Positions 53,069 to 62,027 of a stretch of 64,000 bases of DNA are shown in pieces; the stretch's first letter is position 1, and every line of letters starts with the position of its first letter. The stretch comes from Rhodovarius crocodyli (GTDB lineage: Bacteria; Pseudomonadota; Alphaproteobacteria; Acetobacterales; Acetobacteraceae), in contig CAMDJV010000009.1 in NCBI GenBank assembly GCA_945901085.1, positions 45,003 through 109,002 of the forward strand, written 5' to 3'. The notes under the pieces are model-generated. The model worked only from the letters and a program-made list of their open reading frames with translations. It did not search any database and was not told the DNA's origin. A program made the position numbers and the translations under genes.

Positions 53069-54258
53069 TGGAGGCGGCCCCCGCCCTGAACCGCATGCTG
53101 GGGTCATCCCAGCGTGAGGCCCTGGCCCTGGCGGCACTCGCGCGCGAATCCGCCGCCGCCGGGGTGGAGCAGCGGGTGATGCATCTGAGGCTCTCCGCTA
53201 TTCCATCCAACCATAACCGGCTGCACCATCAAAGGCTGCTGCGGGAGGCGCTGCTGCCCCTGCTGAGGCCAACCCGCGCCAGGCTATATGATCTGCCCTC
53301 GGGCGATCTTGTCGCGGTCTCCCCGCCACCGGGTGAGCATTTGGATCTGGTGCGCGCCGTCATGCAGAAGCTGCTGGATGGGGAGGGTGAGGGCGCAGCC
53401 ATCGCCCAGGAATTGCGGCTGCCACAGCAGGCGGCGGCATTGCTGGCGGTTGTGGAATCCGCCCTTGGCATGGGGGCCGAGCATTGGCCGGCTGCAGCCA
53501 TGCCCGGCGGGGCCGAGGCAGCCGGTGCGCAACCCCAGGCCGCCGATATCCTGGCGGCCGAGGCCGCCTTGGCACAGGCAGACCTCTCGGTTCATCACCG
53601 CTGGCAGACCATCTGTCTTCTCGTCGATGGTGGCCCCGGCCCGCAGCCGCTATGGCGTGAGCAGCGTTTGCCGGCCGCCGATCTGGAGGCGGCGCTGCTG
53701 CCAGGGCAATCCCTGCATGCCACCCCCTGGCTGCGCCGGCGGTTGCGCGCCCGGCTGGATAAGCGGGCCCTGGCACAATGGGCGCGGCCGGAGGAATTGC
53801 GGGGCTTCTCGCCCAGCGGGTTGCCGCTGCTGCCAGCAAGCCTGGGCGAGGAGGAGTTCCTGCGGCTTGATGCGGCCCTGCCCAGTGCCATGCGGCCGCA
53901 ACTCACGCTCGGCTTCAGCCTGCCCGATATCCTGGCCGACCCACAGGCCTTTGCCATGGCCATGCGCTTCGCCCGCCTGCGCGGCTATGGCACTGCGCTC
54001 GATGATCTGGATGCCGGGCTGCTGCCCATGCTGCCCGAGGATAATTTCGGCCTGGGCACACTCAAGCTGCGCTTCAGCGCCGCCCTGCTGGCGCTGGATG
54101 GCCCCGGCCGCGCCGCGCTGGAAGCCGCCCTGCCGGCCGAGCGTGCGCGTGTGGTGCTGACCGGCGCTGATGAGCCCATCGCTATCGGCTGGGGGTGGGA
54201 GCGGGGGATCACCCGCTTCCAGGGGCGGGTGATCGAACAATCGCTCAGCCCGCCATAA
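53068..54258 (+). CDS. unknown protein, probably degenerate GGDEF/EAL-like (second of a pair)
   Basis: A 396-aa cytoplasmic protein coupled to the preceding gene (TGATG). The middle has RLYDLPSGDLVAVSPPPGE, placed like a worn GGDEF strand. The C-terminal third has FARLRGYGTALDDLDAGL (compare ALDDFGxG in EAL), LGTLKLRFSAALL (compare LKIDxxFV) and a final strand with GITRFQGRVIE (compare QGxxxxxP). The EAL tripeptide itself and the metal Asp/Glu set are not kept. If this reading is right, it would be a binding or regulatory relic rather than an active c-di-GMP enzyme. Confidence 0.55.
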   Translation: MEAAPALNRMLGSSQREALALAALARESAAAGVEQRVMHLRLSAIPSNHNRLHHQRLLREALLPLLRPTRARLYDLPSGDLVAVSPPPGEHLDLVRAVMQKLLDGEGEGAAIAQELRLPQQAAALLAVVESALGMGAEHWPAAAMPGGAEAAGAQPQAADILAAEAALAQADLSVHHRWQTICLLVDGGPGPQPLWREQRLPAADLEAALLPGQSLHATPWLRRRLRARLDKRALAQWARPEELRGFSPSGLPLLPASLGEEEFLRLDAALPSAMRPQLTLGFSLPDILADPQAFAMAMRFARLRGYGTALDDLDAGLLPMLPEDNFGLGTLKLRFSAALLALDGPGRAALEAALPAERARVVLTGADEPIAIGWGWERGITRFQGRVIEQSLSPP

Positions 54259-54273
54259 GCCGGCGCGGTGGGT

Positions 54274-55176
54274 TCAGCCCTTCACATCCATCGCCTGGCG
54301 CATCCCGTCACTCACCAGATTGAAGCAGATGGAGGTGACGAAAATGCAGGCGCCGGGCAGCACGGCGACCCAGGGCTGCACATAGATCGCGGTGCGCAGC
54401 GTGTTCAGCATGAGCCCCCATTCCGCCTCGGGCGGGCGGGTGCCCAGGCCGAGAAAGGACAGGCCGGAGGCCAAAATCATGCACACCGAGATGAGCGAGG
54501 TGGCATAGATGAAGATGGGCCCCAGCACATTGCCCAGCACATGCACCCGCACCACCGTAAAGGCCGAAGCACCGGAAGCCCGCGCGGCATCGACGAAATC
54601 AAGGTTGCGCACGCCCTGCGTCACACTCTCTGCCACGCGGATGATCGGCGGCACGAAGACCAGGGTGAGCGCGAGGATAGCGTTGAGAATACCCGCACCC
54701 AGCGCGCCCGAAATCGCCACCGCCAGCAGCACCGAGGGGAAGGCATAGAAGACATCGGTGACGCGCATGATCAGCATATTGGTCTTGCCGCCGGCAAAGC
54801 CTGCCAGCACGCCCAAAAATGTGCCCATCACAAAGGCCAGCGCCACCGGTACAATGCCCATGAACCACGAAAGCCGGCCACCAAAGAGCAACCTGGTGAG
54901 GATATCGCGGCCGAGTTCATCCGTGCCCAGCGGATGATTCGGCGTGCCGATCGGCCGTAGACGCCGGATCATGCTGCCCTGGAAGGGGTCATGCGGCGCA
55001 ATCAGCGGGGCGAAGATGATCGCCAGCAGCATGCACAGCAGGATAAAGGCGCAGAACATTGTCACCTTGTCGCGCCGGACGCGCTTGAACACGCCCTTCC
55101 AATACCCGTCGGAGCTTTGCGCGGCCTGGCGGGCCTGGATGGCGAGTTCGGCCTCAGCGGCGGTTGTCGTGCTCAT
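54274..55176 (-). CDS. peptide/nickel-type ABC transporter permease (DppC-like)
   Basis: A 300-aa inner membrane permease. It has an N-terminal cytoplasmic tail and OppC-type helix, the LRPIGTPNHPLGTDELGRDILTRLLFGGR block and the ATPase-contact EAA loop with ASGASAFTVVRVHVLGN. It starts in the stop codon of the DppB-like gene. The operon ends here: the next gene is on the other strand, so no ATPase (DppD/DppF) follows. Confidence 0.9.
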   Translation of the reverse strand: MSTTTAAEAELAIQARQAAQSSDGYWKGVFKRVRRDKVTMFCAFILLCMLLAIIFAPLIAPHDPFQGSMIRRLRPIGTPNHPLGTDELGRDILTRLLFGGRLSWFMGIVPVALAFVMGTFLGVLAGFAGGKTNMLIMRVTDVFYAFPSVLLAVAISGALGAGILNAILALTLVFVPPIIRVAESVTQGVRNLDFVDAARASGASAFTVVRVHVLGNVLGPIFIYATSLISVCMILASGLSFLGLGTRPPEAEWGLMLNTLRTAIYVQPWVAVLPGACIFVTSICFNLVSDGMRQAMDVKG

Positions 55177-56126
55177 GCGCGTTTGATCCGGGGGTCAAGG
55201 GCGGTTTGGACGAGGTCGACCAGCAGGTTCAGCGCTACGAAAAACAGGCTGAGCACCAGGATGGTGCCCTGCAGCACCGGCAGGTCACGCTGGAAAATCG
55301 CACTATTGAGCAAAAGCCCGGTGCCGGGCCAGGAAAAGACGGTTTCAACCAAAATAGAGCCGCCCATCAGGTAGCCCAGTTGCAGCCCCAGCACCGCCAG
55401 CACATTCGGCGCCGCATTCTTCACCACATGGAGGAACACGCCCCAGCCGGTGAGGCCCTTGCCGCGCAGCGCCACGACGAATTCCTGGTTCATGATCTCG
55501 GCCACGATGCCGCGCACCGTGCGCGTCACAATGCCCATGGGAATGACCGCGAGGGTGATCGAGGGCAGCACGAGATGCTGCATATGCTCCCAATCCCAGG
55601 CCCAATCGGCGCTGCCGCCCGGCCCCGCGCCCATGGCTGGCAGCATGTTGAGCTGGACGGAAAAGATCACCACCAGCACCATGCCCAGCCAGTAATGCGG
55701 CACCGAAACGCCGGCCACCGCGATGGTCACCGCCGCGCGGTCCAGGATGGAGCCGCGAAACGTGCCGGCCAGCCCACCCAGCACGCAGCCCAGCATAAAG
55801 CCGAGCAGCGAGGCTGAGGCGGCCAGGGTGAGTGTATTGCCGATGGCCGATTGCAGGTCGCTCCACACCGGCCGGCCGGTGGCGAGGGAGCGGCCGAGAT
55901 CGCCCTGCACCACCTTGAGCAGCCAGATGCCGAACTGCACCGGCAAGGGCTTGTCCAGCCCGTAATCACGCCGCACCTGATCCACCACATCCTGCGGCGC
56001 ATCTGGCGGCACGATCGCGTTGATCGGGTCGCCAGGGGCGATCTGCACCAGCATGAAGCACACGAAACCCACGGCAAGCGCGATGGGAACCGCGTAGATC
56101 AGCCGCCGGATGAGGTAGAAGAACAT
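55173..56126 (-). CDS. peptide/nickel-type ABC transporter permease (DppB-like)
   Basis: A 317-aa inner membrane permease with the DppB start FFYLIRRLIYAVPIALAVGFVCFMLVQIAPGDPI, six helices, and the EAA loop ALRGKGLTGWGVFLHVVKNA. It forms the translocation channel with the DppC-like subunit, overlapping its start by four bases. It lies nine bases after the periplasmic receptor gene. Confidence 0.9.
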   Translation of the reverse strand: MFFYLIRRLIYAVPIALAVGFVCFMLVQIAPGDPINAIVPPDAPQDVVDQVRRDYGLDKPLPVQFGIWLLKVVQGDLGRSLATGRPVWSDLQSAIGNTLTLAASASLLGFMLGCVLGGLAGTFRGSILDRAAVTIAVAGVSVPHYWLGMVLVVIFSVQLNMLPAMGAGPGGSADWAWDWEHMQHLVLPSITLAVIPMGIVTRTVRGIVAEIMNQEFVVALRGKGLTGWGVFLHVVKNAAPNVLAVLGLQLGYLMGGSILVETVFSWPGTGLLLNSAIFQRDLPVLQGTILVLSLFFVALNLLVDLVQTALDPRIKRA

Positions 56127-56135
56127 GGGCTATCC

Positions 56136-57749
56136 TTACTGAATGAAGGGCAGTCGAAGATCGACGAACCAGCTTTGCGGCTGCACATAGCCGCGCACGC
56201 GCGGGTTCATCGCCCGTGGTGATACGTCATGGGCGATCCAGATGAACAGCGCCTCCTCCACGCCTGCGGCATGCAGGCGGGCGAGGGCGGCGTCACGCGC
56301 GGCGGGTTCGAAGGAATTGCGCGCCTCGGCCACCATCGCGTCGAAGCGCGGGCTGTTGAAGCCGCCCCAATTGTTGGAGACGGGGGCCGCCATCTTGCTG
56401 TCCCAGAAGCGGACCATGGCGAAGAAGGGGTCCATGGCGGCGAAGGACACATTCGTCATATGCGCACCACGCGCCGAGGCATGGGCGCAGCCATTGCGCC
56501 AATTGGCGAAGAGCGTGTTCCACTCCACCACATCGAACTCGATATTGATGCCGACTTGGCGCAGATCCTGCTGCAGGAACTCGTTCATCGGCAGCGGCTG
56601 CATCTGGCCCGAGCCTGAGGCGGAGATCTGCACCTTCAGCGTCAGCGGCCGTTGCGGGCCATAGCCGGCCTCGGCCAGCAGGCGGCGGGCTTCGGCGCGG
56701 TCGGTGCGAATCTGAAAGCTGGGATTGCCCCACCAGGGGTGGCCGGGCGCCACGGTGCCCTGGGCGGGCACCATGAAACCACCCAGCAGCGTGCGCAGGC
56801 CCTCACGGTCGATGGCAAGGTTCAGCGCGCGGCGCACCCGCACATCGGTCATCGGGTTGCCGGCGGTGAAGCAGGGCTGCCAGGGCCAGACATGCGGCTG
56901 CAGGTTCTGGGTGATGACCATGTTGCGGCTGCGCATTTGCGGCACCGAATCCGGCGCTGGCGCCTCGATCCAATCCACCTGGTTCGACAGCAGCGCGGCG
57001 GTGCGGGCATTGGCCTCGGGGATGGGCAGCAAAATCACCCGGTCCAGCTTGGCCTTGGTGCCCCAGTAATTGTCATTGCGGGCCATTTCCAGACGCTCCC
57101 GCGGGACAAAGCGCGTCACGCGGAAGGGGCCGGTGCCGGAGGGGTTGGCGGCGAAGGCATTCCAGGCGGCCTCGGCGCTGGGTTGGGCGGCGCGCATGGC
57201 GGCCCAATGAGTCGGGCTGGCCATGAACAGATTGGTCAGGTTGATCGGCAGCAGGCTATCGGGCTCGGAGGTGATGAGGGCGACGGTGAATTCGTCGATC
57301 ACCTCGGCCCGGCGCAGCGTGGGCATGCGCGAGGCGGTCAGGCCGACCTGGCGCGGATCGAAATGTGGTGCCTCACGGTCGAGCACCTTGCGCACATTCC
57401 ACACCACCGCTTCGGCATTGAAGGGGCTGCCATCATGGAAGCGTGCATCGCGGCGGAGGCGGAAGGTCCAGCGGGTGCGATCATTGGCATCGACCGACCA
57501 TTCGGTGGCGAGGGCCGGCAGCACGACCGAGGGGCGCTCGGCCGAGGAGAGATCCCACTGCGTCAGACCGTCATAGAGCGGGATACCGGTGAAGCGGTTA
57601 CCCTCAAAGCCCTGATCGGGCTGGCCATGGGTGAGCGGAATATCGGCGGCGGTCATGCCGATGCGCAAAGTGCCCTGCGCGGCCGCCGGGGTGGCGGTCA
57701 GCGCGGGCAGGGCGGCCGTACAAGCGGCCAGGAGAAGACGTCGAAGCAT
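56136..57749 (-). CDS. peptide-type ABC transporter substrate-binding protein (SBP family 5)
   Basis: A 537-aa periplasmic receptor with signal peptide (RRLLLAACTAALPALTATPAAAQ). It has family-5 segments YDGLTQWDLS, WTFRLRRDARFHDGSPFNAEAVVWNV and FRVTRFVPRERLEMARNDNYWG, then VRRALNLAIDREGL. It is the first gene of the three-gene transporter. It diverges from the racemase gene (136 bases between starts), which suggests that the ligand and the racemase substrate may be related. Confidence 0.9.
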   Translation of the reverse strand: MLRRLLLAACTAALPALTATPAAAQGTLRIGMTAADIPLTHGQPDQGFEGNRFTGIPLYDGLTQWDLSSAERPSVVLPALATEWSVDANDRTRWTFRLRRDARFHDGSPFNAEAVVWNVRKVLDREAPHFDPRQVGLTASRMPTLRRAEVIDEFTVALITSEPDSLLPINLTNLFMASPTHWAAMRAAQPSAEAAWNAFAANPSGTGPFRVTRFVPRERLEMARNDNYWGTKAKLDRVILLPIPEANARTAALLSNQVDWIEAPAPDSVPQMRSRNMVITQNLQPHVWPWQPCFTAGNPMTDVRVRRALNLAIDREGLRTLLGGFMVPAQGTVAPGHPWWGNPSFQIRTDRAEARRLLAEAGYGPQRPLTLKVQISASGSGQMQPLPMNEFLQQDLRQVGINIEFDVVEWNTLFANWRNGCAHASARGAHMTNVSFAAMDPFFAMVRFWDSKMAAPVSNNWGGFNSPRFDAMVAEARNSFEPAARDAALARLHAAGVEEALFIWIAHDVSPRAMNPRVRGYVQPQSWFVDLRLPFIQ

Positions 57750-57884
57750 GGAATTTCCCTGGATTTGTTATGACTGGCGCTCAATGTCATGCCCGTTCGC
57801 TGACGGCGCGGCAACATGAATGCGAACAACAATGGCCCCTTTGGGCTTGCCTTTGCCCAGCACTCAGGCATGGAGTGCACAGCC

Positions 57885-58601
57885 ATGAAGCTGCTTCTCA
57901 TCAACGGCAACACCAATGCCGCCATCACCGACCGCGCCGTGGCGCATACCAGGGCGGCCCTGCCCAGGCTGGGGCTGTCCGGCACCGTCGTCGGTGTTAC
58001 CGCCCGTTTCGGCGCGCATTACATCGCCACCCGCGCGGCCTCAGCCATTGCCCAGCACGCGGTGCTGGACGCGCTGGCCGAGCATGGGGCGGGGCATGAT
58101 GGCGTCATCATCGCCTGCTTTGGCGACCCTGGGCTGGAGGCGGCGCGTGAGCTCTCCACCCTGCCGGTGGTGGGCATGGCTGATGCCTCGCTGACCATAG
58201 GCTTCCGCCAGGCCAGCCGCATTGCCTTCATCACCGGCGGTGCCGCCTGGGTGCCGATGCTGGAGGAATTCTGCCTGCTGCGCGGCTATTCGCGCGAGCA
58301 GGTGCTGGTGCGCGCGGTGGCGCCCGATGGCGGGATGATCGCGGCCGACCCGGATGGCGCCATCGCCCTGCTGGCCCAGGCGGCGCGCGATGCGGCGGCG
58401 GAAGGGGCGGGCGCGGTGGTGCTGGGTGGCGCGGGGCTGGCTGGCCTCGCCCCCCGGGTGGCGGCGGCCAGCGGCATCGCGGTGCTCGATAGCCTGGATT
58501 GCGCGGTGATGGCGGTGGCTGAGGCGGTGGCACAGCCTTCGCCCACCCGCACGCCCAGCTCCGGCCTCAGCCCGGCGCTGGCGGCGCTTCTGGCGGGCTG
58601 A
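57885..58601 (+). CDS. aspartate/glutamate/hydantoin racemase-family protein lacking the second Cys
   Basis: A 238-aa protein of the cofactor-independent racemase fold. It begins KLLLINGNTNAAITDR and has ACFGDPGL with Cys78, the first catalytic Cys position. At the usual second Cys (LGCAG) it reads VLGGAGLAG (179-187), so a two-base racemase mechanism with two cysteines is not available. It may be an isomerase, decarboxylase-like enzyme or a variant subgroup. The start MKLL at 57885 fits the family better than the longer frame. Its last 35 bases overlap the sugar transferase 3' end. Confidence 0.82.
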   Translation: MKLLLINGNTNAAITDRAVAHTRAALPRLGLSGTVVGVTARFGAHYIATRAASAIAQHAVLDALAEHGAGHDGVIIACFGDPGLEAARELSTLPVVGMADASLTIGFRQASRIAFITGGAAWVPMLEEFCLLRGYSREQVLVRAVAPDGGMIAADPDGAIALLAQAARDAAAEGAGAVVLGGAGLAGLAPRVAAASGIAVLDSLDCAVMAVAEAVAQPSPTRTPSSGLSPALAALLAG

Positions 58602-59187
58602 TCTGCCTGCCGGACAATGCCGGCATGGTCGCATGGCCCTTTGCCGTTACGCCGCGGCCCGAGACGACCAAAACCGCGCAGGCCAGCATGATCCGCAGGT
58701 CGAGCCCCAGTGAGAGCCGCAGGGCATAGGCGGCGTCCAGCCGCAGCCGCAATGGCCAGGGCACCGCATTGCGCCCCGCCGCCTGCGCCAGCCCGCAAAG
58801 CCCTGGCCGCAGCCGCAGCCGCGCCCGCTGCCGATCAGAATAGAGCGGCAGATAGGCCATGGGCAGCGGCCGGGGGCCGACCAGGCTCATCTCGCCGCGC
58901 AGCACATTCCACAGTTGTGGCAGTTCATCCAGCGCGCTGGCCCGCAAGGCGCGGCCGAAGCGGGTGAGCCGGGCAGCGTCATCGCCCGGGCCATCGCGCA
59001 TGCTGCGCAGTTTCAGCACCTGAAAGGGTTTTCCGTCCTGCCCCGCCCGCTCCTGGCGGAACAGCACCGGGCGGCCCAGCGCCAGCAGCACAGCCAGCGC
59101 CGCCAATGCCAGCAGCGGCGAGGCCAGGAGGAGCAACAGGGTGGCACCCAGCACATCCAACGCCCGCTTGCCGCATCGCCTATACAT
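58567..59187 (-). CDS. bacterial sugar transferase (undecaprenyl-phosphate phosphosugar transferase type)
   Basis: A 206-aa monotopic membrane enzyme that starts polysaccharide repeat units by moving a phosphosugar to undecaprenyl phosphate. It has one hydrophobic N-terminal segment (LDVLGATLLLLLASPLLALAA), then FRQERAGQDGKPFQVLKLRSM with the catalytic Asp-Gly region, LDELPQLWNVLRGEMSLVGPRPLP and RPGLCGLAQ. It overlaps the ligase-like gene by eight bases and is the last of three genes for a surface polysaccharide. Confidence 0.9.
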   Translation of the reverse strand: MYRRCGKRALDVLGATLLLLLASPLLALAALAVLLALGRPVLFRQERAGQDGKPFQVLKLRSMRDGPGDDAARLTRFGRALRASALDELPQLWNVLRGEMSLVGPRPLPMAYLPLYSDRQRARLRLRPGLCGLAQAAGRNAVPWPLRLRLDAAYALRLSLGLDLRIMLACAVLVVSGRGVTAKGHATMPALSGRQISPPEAPPAPG

Positions 59188-60388
59188 GCCGGCGCTCGAC
59201 TGCGAGCGACAGGGCGAGGCCTAGTGCGAACCAGGCCATACGGTTGGACAAATCGGTCGAGACCATCACCGTCACCGCCACCGGCAAGACGAGCGTGCCA
59301 ATCGCCACCGCCCGCTCCGGTGCCACCCGCGGCAGCCGGGCCAGCGCCACCAGCGCTGCCCCGCCAAAGGCCAGCAGCCACAGCACCAGCCCGGGCAGCC
59401 CGCCCTCTGTCAGGGCCTCCAGCGCGTGGTTATGCGGGTGCATGCCAGGGTCGGCGCCAAAACCCGCTGCCTGGGGAAAGCCGCCCGGGCCGATGCCCAT
59501 GCCATCGACCATGCGCAGCGCGGCCCGCCACATCGCCACCCGCTCCTCCGGCCCATCGGCGGGGTCGCCCAGGATGCGCTTGATGGTGCGGATGCCGTCA
59601 AAGCGCCCTGGGTCGGTGAGCACGAAGACCAGGCCTGCCAGGGCGCTGAGCAGCATTGCGGCCAGCCACAGCATGGCCCGGCCAGGCGTACCGCGCAGCC
59701 ACAACAACAGCGCCGGCATCAGCACCACCACCCCGCCCATGGCCAAAAACGCCGCCCGCCCGCCGGGAATGAGTGCCGCCGCCGCCAGACCCAGCAGCAA
59801 GATGCCGCGCAGCGCCAGCATCAGCCGCCCCCGCGCCACCACCAGCCCGCTCGCCACCAGACCCGCTGCCGTGGCCACCGCCAGGCCGACAAGCTGATAT
59901 TGCACCCGGGTGCGGGCCGGATCGGCGCCAATCGCGCCACCCAGCACCACGGCATGATTGGCCACGCCCCAGGCCACCGCCGCCCCGGTGAAGACCCCCA
60001 GGCAGATAACCGCGCGGGTCAGCGCCCGACGGCCGGCCGCATCGGCCCCGACCAGCAGCCCCGCCACCAGCATCACCGGCCCAACCAGCACAATGGGCAC
60101 CAGCTTGGCCGTGGCGGCATTGCCATTGACTGCCCAACAGGCCGCCACCACCCACCAGAGCCAAAGCCCTGCCGCGCCCAGCAGCGGCAACGCCAGCGCC
60201 CGGCCGAAGCGCCAGCCGCCGCCGGCCAGCAGCAGCGGCAGCAGCCCGCACAGCGCCAGCCCGCAGACCAGCGTGAGGTCAAAAGGCAGCCCGGCCAGGG
60301 CTGGCGTGGTCTTCAACGCGCCGGCGAATTGCAGCAGCGCCGCTGCGATACCGGCCAGCCCTGCAAAGAGCGGCGCGGTGGGCAACAT
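59180..60388 (-). CDS. O-antigen ligase/polymerase-like membrane protein
   Basis: A 402-aa integral membrane protein with ten or more helices. A large periplasmic loop contains RVAMWRAALRMVDGMGIGPGGF and DPGMHPHNHALEALTEGGLPG, the H-N-x2-L-E-x4-G-x2-G region that defines the WaaL/Wzy family. It either joins O-antigen to lipid A-core or polymerises repeats. Its ATG at 60388 overlaps the Wzz-like stop (TGATG), and the frame before it is not family-like. Confidence 0.87.
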   Translation of the reverse strand: MLPTAPLFAGLAGIAAALLQFAGALKTTPALAGLPFDLTLVCGLALCGLLPLLLAGGGWRFGRALALPLLGAAGLWLWWVVAACWAVNGNAATAKLVPIVLVGPVMLVAGLLVGADAAGRRALTRAVICLGVFTGAAVAWGVANHAVVLGGAIGADPARTRVQYQLVGLAVATAAGLVASGLVVARGRLMLALRGILLLGLAAAALIPGGRAAFLAMGGVVVLMPALLLWLRGTPGRAMLWLAAMLLSALAGLVFVLTDPGRFDGIRTIKRILGDPADGPEERVAMWRAALRMVDGMGIGPGGFPQAAGFGADPGMHPHNHALEALTEGGLPGLVLWLLAFGGAALVALARLPRVAPERAVAIGTLVLPVAVTVMVSTDLSNRMAWFALGLALSLAVERRHV

Positions 60389-61224
60389 CACGCCCCCCCC
60401 GCGCGCAGCAGCAGCAGCAGGCAGGCGGCCACGACCATGCAAAAGATCGGCACCACCACCGCCAGCAGCACCAATAGCAGCGGCCGGTTGGGCACCGAGG
60501 CGCGCAGCTCCACCATCGGTGCCGAGACCAGCCTGGCGGCCACTGCCTCATCGGCCAGCATCACCAGCGCGGCGCGCTCATGCTGCGCCAGCAGGTCATA
60601 CAGGGTGTTGCGGGCGAAGGCGTCGCGCTCGGTGGCGATGGAGGCCTGCAGCAGGGTGATGCGGCGGCGTGCCATATTGGCCAGATCAGCGCGCACCTTG
60701 GCCTCGCCGAAGCGATGCAGCCGCTCGAGCATATCGAGCGCCAGCAGCCGGTCATACCAGGGTAGTTCCACCGTCCAGCTTACCGTGCCGCCATCCTGGG
60801 TGGGGGAGAGGGCGTTTTCCAGATAGTTCTGCACGTCATCGGCATCGGCGGCGATGCGCAGATCGAATAACCGGCGGAGCTGCCCGGGCAGGCCGCTCCC
60901 CCGCCGCTCTGTCATCTGCGCCAGGATGGGGGTTTGTGCTGCGAGCATCCTCGCCGCCTCCATCGACCGCAGCGTGCCGAGATAGACGCCAAAATTGCCG
61001 CCCGGCCGGCTGTCCAGCAGCGCGGGTTGCAGCATTGGCACTGGGGTGAGCAGGGTGGAGGTGGCCATAGCGGTGGTCTCGGCCGGTGCCAGCACCATTT
61101 GCGCCACGAAGCTGCGCGGCCAGAACCAGACCAGCATGGCCAAAGACGCATAGAGCAGCAGGGCGGCGAGCAGCAGCCGCCAGCGCCAGTTCCAGATTCC
61201 CCGGATCAGGGCCTCCAGGGCCAT
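60388..61224 (-). CDS. Wzz-like chain-length determinant / polysaccharide co-polymerase
   Basis: A 278-aa protein with one membrane helix at each end (about 15-36 and 250-273) and a large periplasmic middle that is partly coiled coil (residues 150-220). This is the layout of polysaccharide co-polymerases without a kinase tail. The C-terminal [18 protein letters not shown] matches the Pro-rich second helix region. It is followed by the ligase-like and sugar transferase genes in one overlapped run, which supports the call more than residue identity does. Confidence 0.78.
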   Translation of the reverse strand: MALEALIRGIWNWRWRLLLAALLLYASLAMLVWFWPRSFVAQMVLAPAETTAMATSTLLTPVPMLQPALLDSRPGGNFGVYLGTLRSMEAARMLAAQTPILAQMTERRGSGLPGQLRRLFDLRIAADADDVQNYLENALSPTQDGGTVSWTVELPWYDRLLALDMLERLHRFGEAKVRADLANMARRRITLLQASIATERDAFARNTLYDLLAQHERAALVMLADEAVAARLVSAPMVELRASVPNRPLLLVLLAVVVPIFCMVVAACLLLLLRAGGA

Positions 61225-61342
61225 TCTGCCACCGCCAGTTTATATTCCAACGCAGTTAAGAGGTATGGAGTGGGGAATTGCAACCTTTGCGCGAAGGCCT
61301 TCTCCCCTTGCACGCGGCGCAGGCCGGGGGCAATGGCCGGTC

Positions 61343-61978
61343 ATGGCCACGCCGCGCATCCTGCCTGCCGATCAAGAGCCTCGCAGCCATACCTTTGGCG
61401 TGGTGCTGGCGGGCGGCCTGGCCCGGCGCATGGGCGGTGGCGACAAGCCGCTGCGCCTGCTCGCCGGCCGGCCGATGCTTGACCATGTGCTGGAGAGGCT
61501 GCGCCCGCAGGTGGCGGCCCTGGCGCTCAGCGCCAATGGCGACGGGGCGCGCTTCGCTGCCTGGGGCCTGCCGGTGCTGGCCGACCCGCTGCCGGATTTC
61601 CCCGGGCCGCTGGCGGGGATTTTGGCCGGCATGGAATGGGTGGCGGCGCAGGGCGGGCAATGGCTGGTCTCGGCCCCTGGCGATTCGCCGCTGCTGCCGG
61701 GGGATTACGTGGCCTCGCTCTGGGCGGCACGGCGGGCGGCAGGGGGGGCGCTGGCCTGTGCCGAGAGCGGCGGCCAGGCCCACCCGCCCTGCGGGCTATG
61801 GGACATTGCACTGCGGCATGATTTGCGTGCCGCCCTGCTGGCCGGCGAACGCAAAATCAGTCGCTGGACCGCCCGGCATGGCATTGCCCATGCCGCATGG
61901 CCGGCCACGCCGATTGACCCTTTCTTCAACGTCAACACCGCCGCTGATCTGGCCGCGGCGGCGGCATGGGTGAAATAG
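61343..61978 (+). CDS. mobA: molybdenum cofactor guanylyltransferase
   Basis: MobA adds GMP to molybdopterin to make the MGD cofactor. The 211-aa product has the nucleotide-binding [39 protein letters not shown] and APGDSPLLP, with the family ending [10 protein letters not shown]. The frame is open to 61265, but MATPRIL at 61343 gives the usual length. The GTP-loop Lys is present. No molybdoenzyme gene is in the window. Confidence 0.9.
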   Translation: MATPRILPADQEPRSHTFGVVLAGGLARRMGGGDKPLRLLAGRPMLDHVLERLRPQVAALALSANGDGARFAAWGLPVLADPLPDFPGPLAGILAGMEWVAAQGGQWLVSAPGDSPLLPGDYVASLWAARRAAGGALACAESGGQAHPPCGLWDIALRHDLRAALLAGERKISRWTARHGIAHAAWPATPIDPFFNVNTAADLAAAAAWVK

Positions 61979-62027
61979 GCCGGGCCGCTTCCCGCCCCCG
62001 TCACTTGGCGCTATCCCCGGCTGCATC

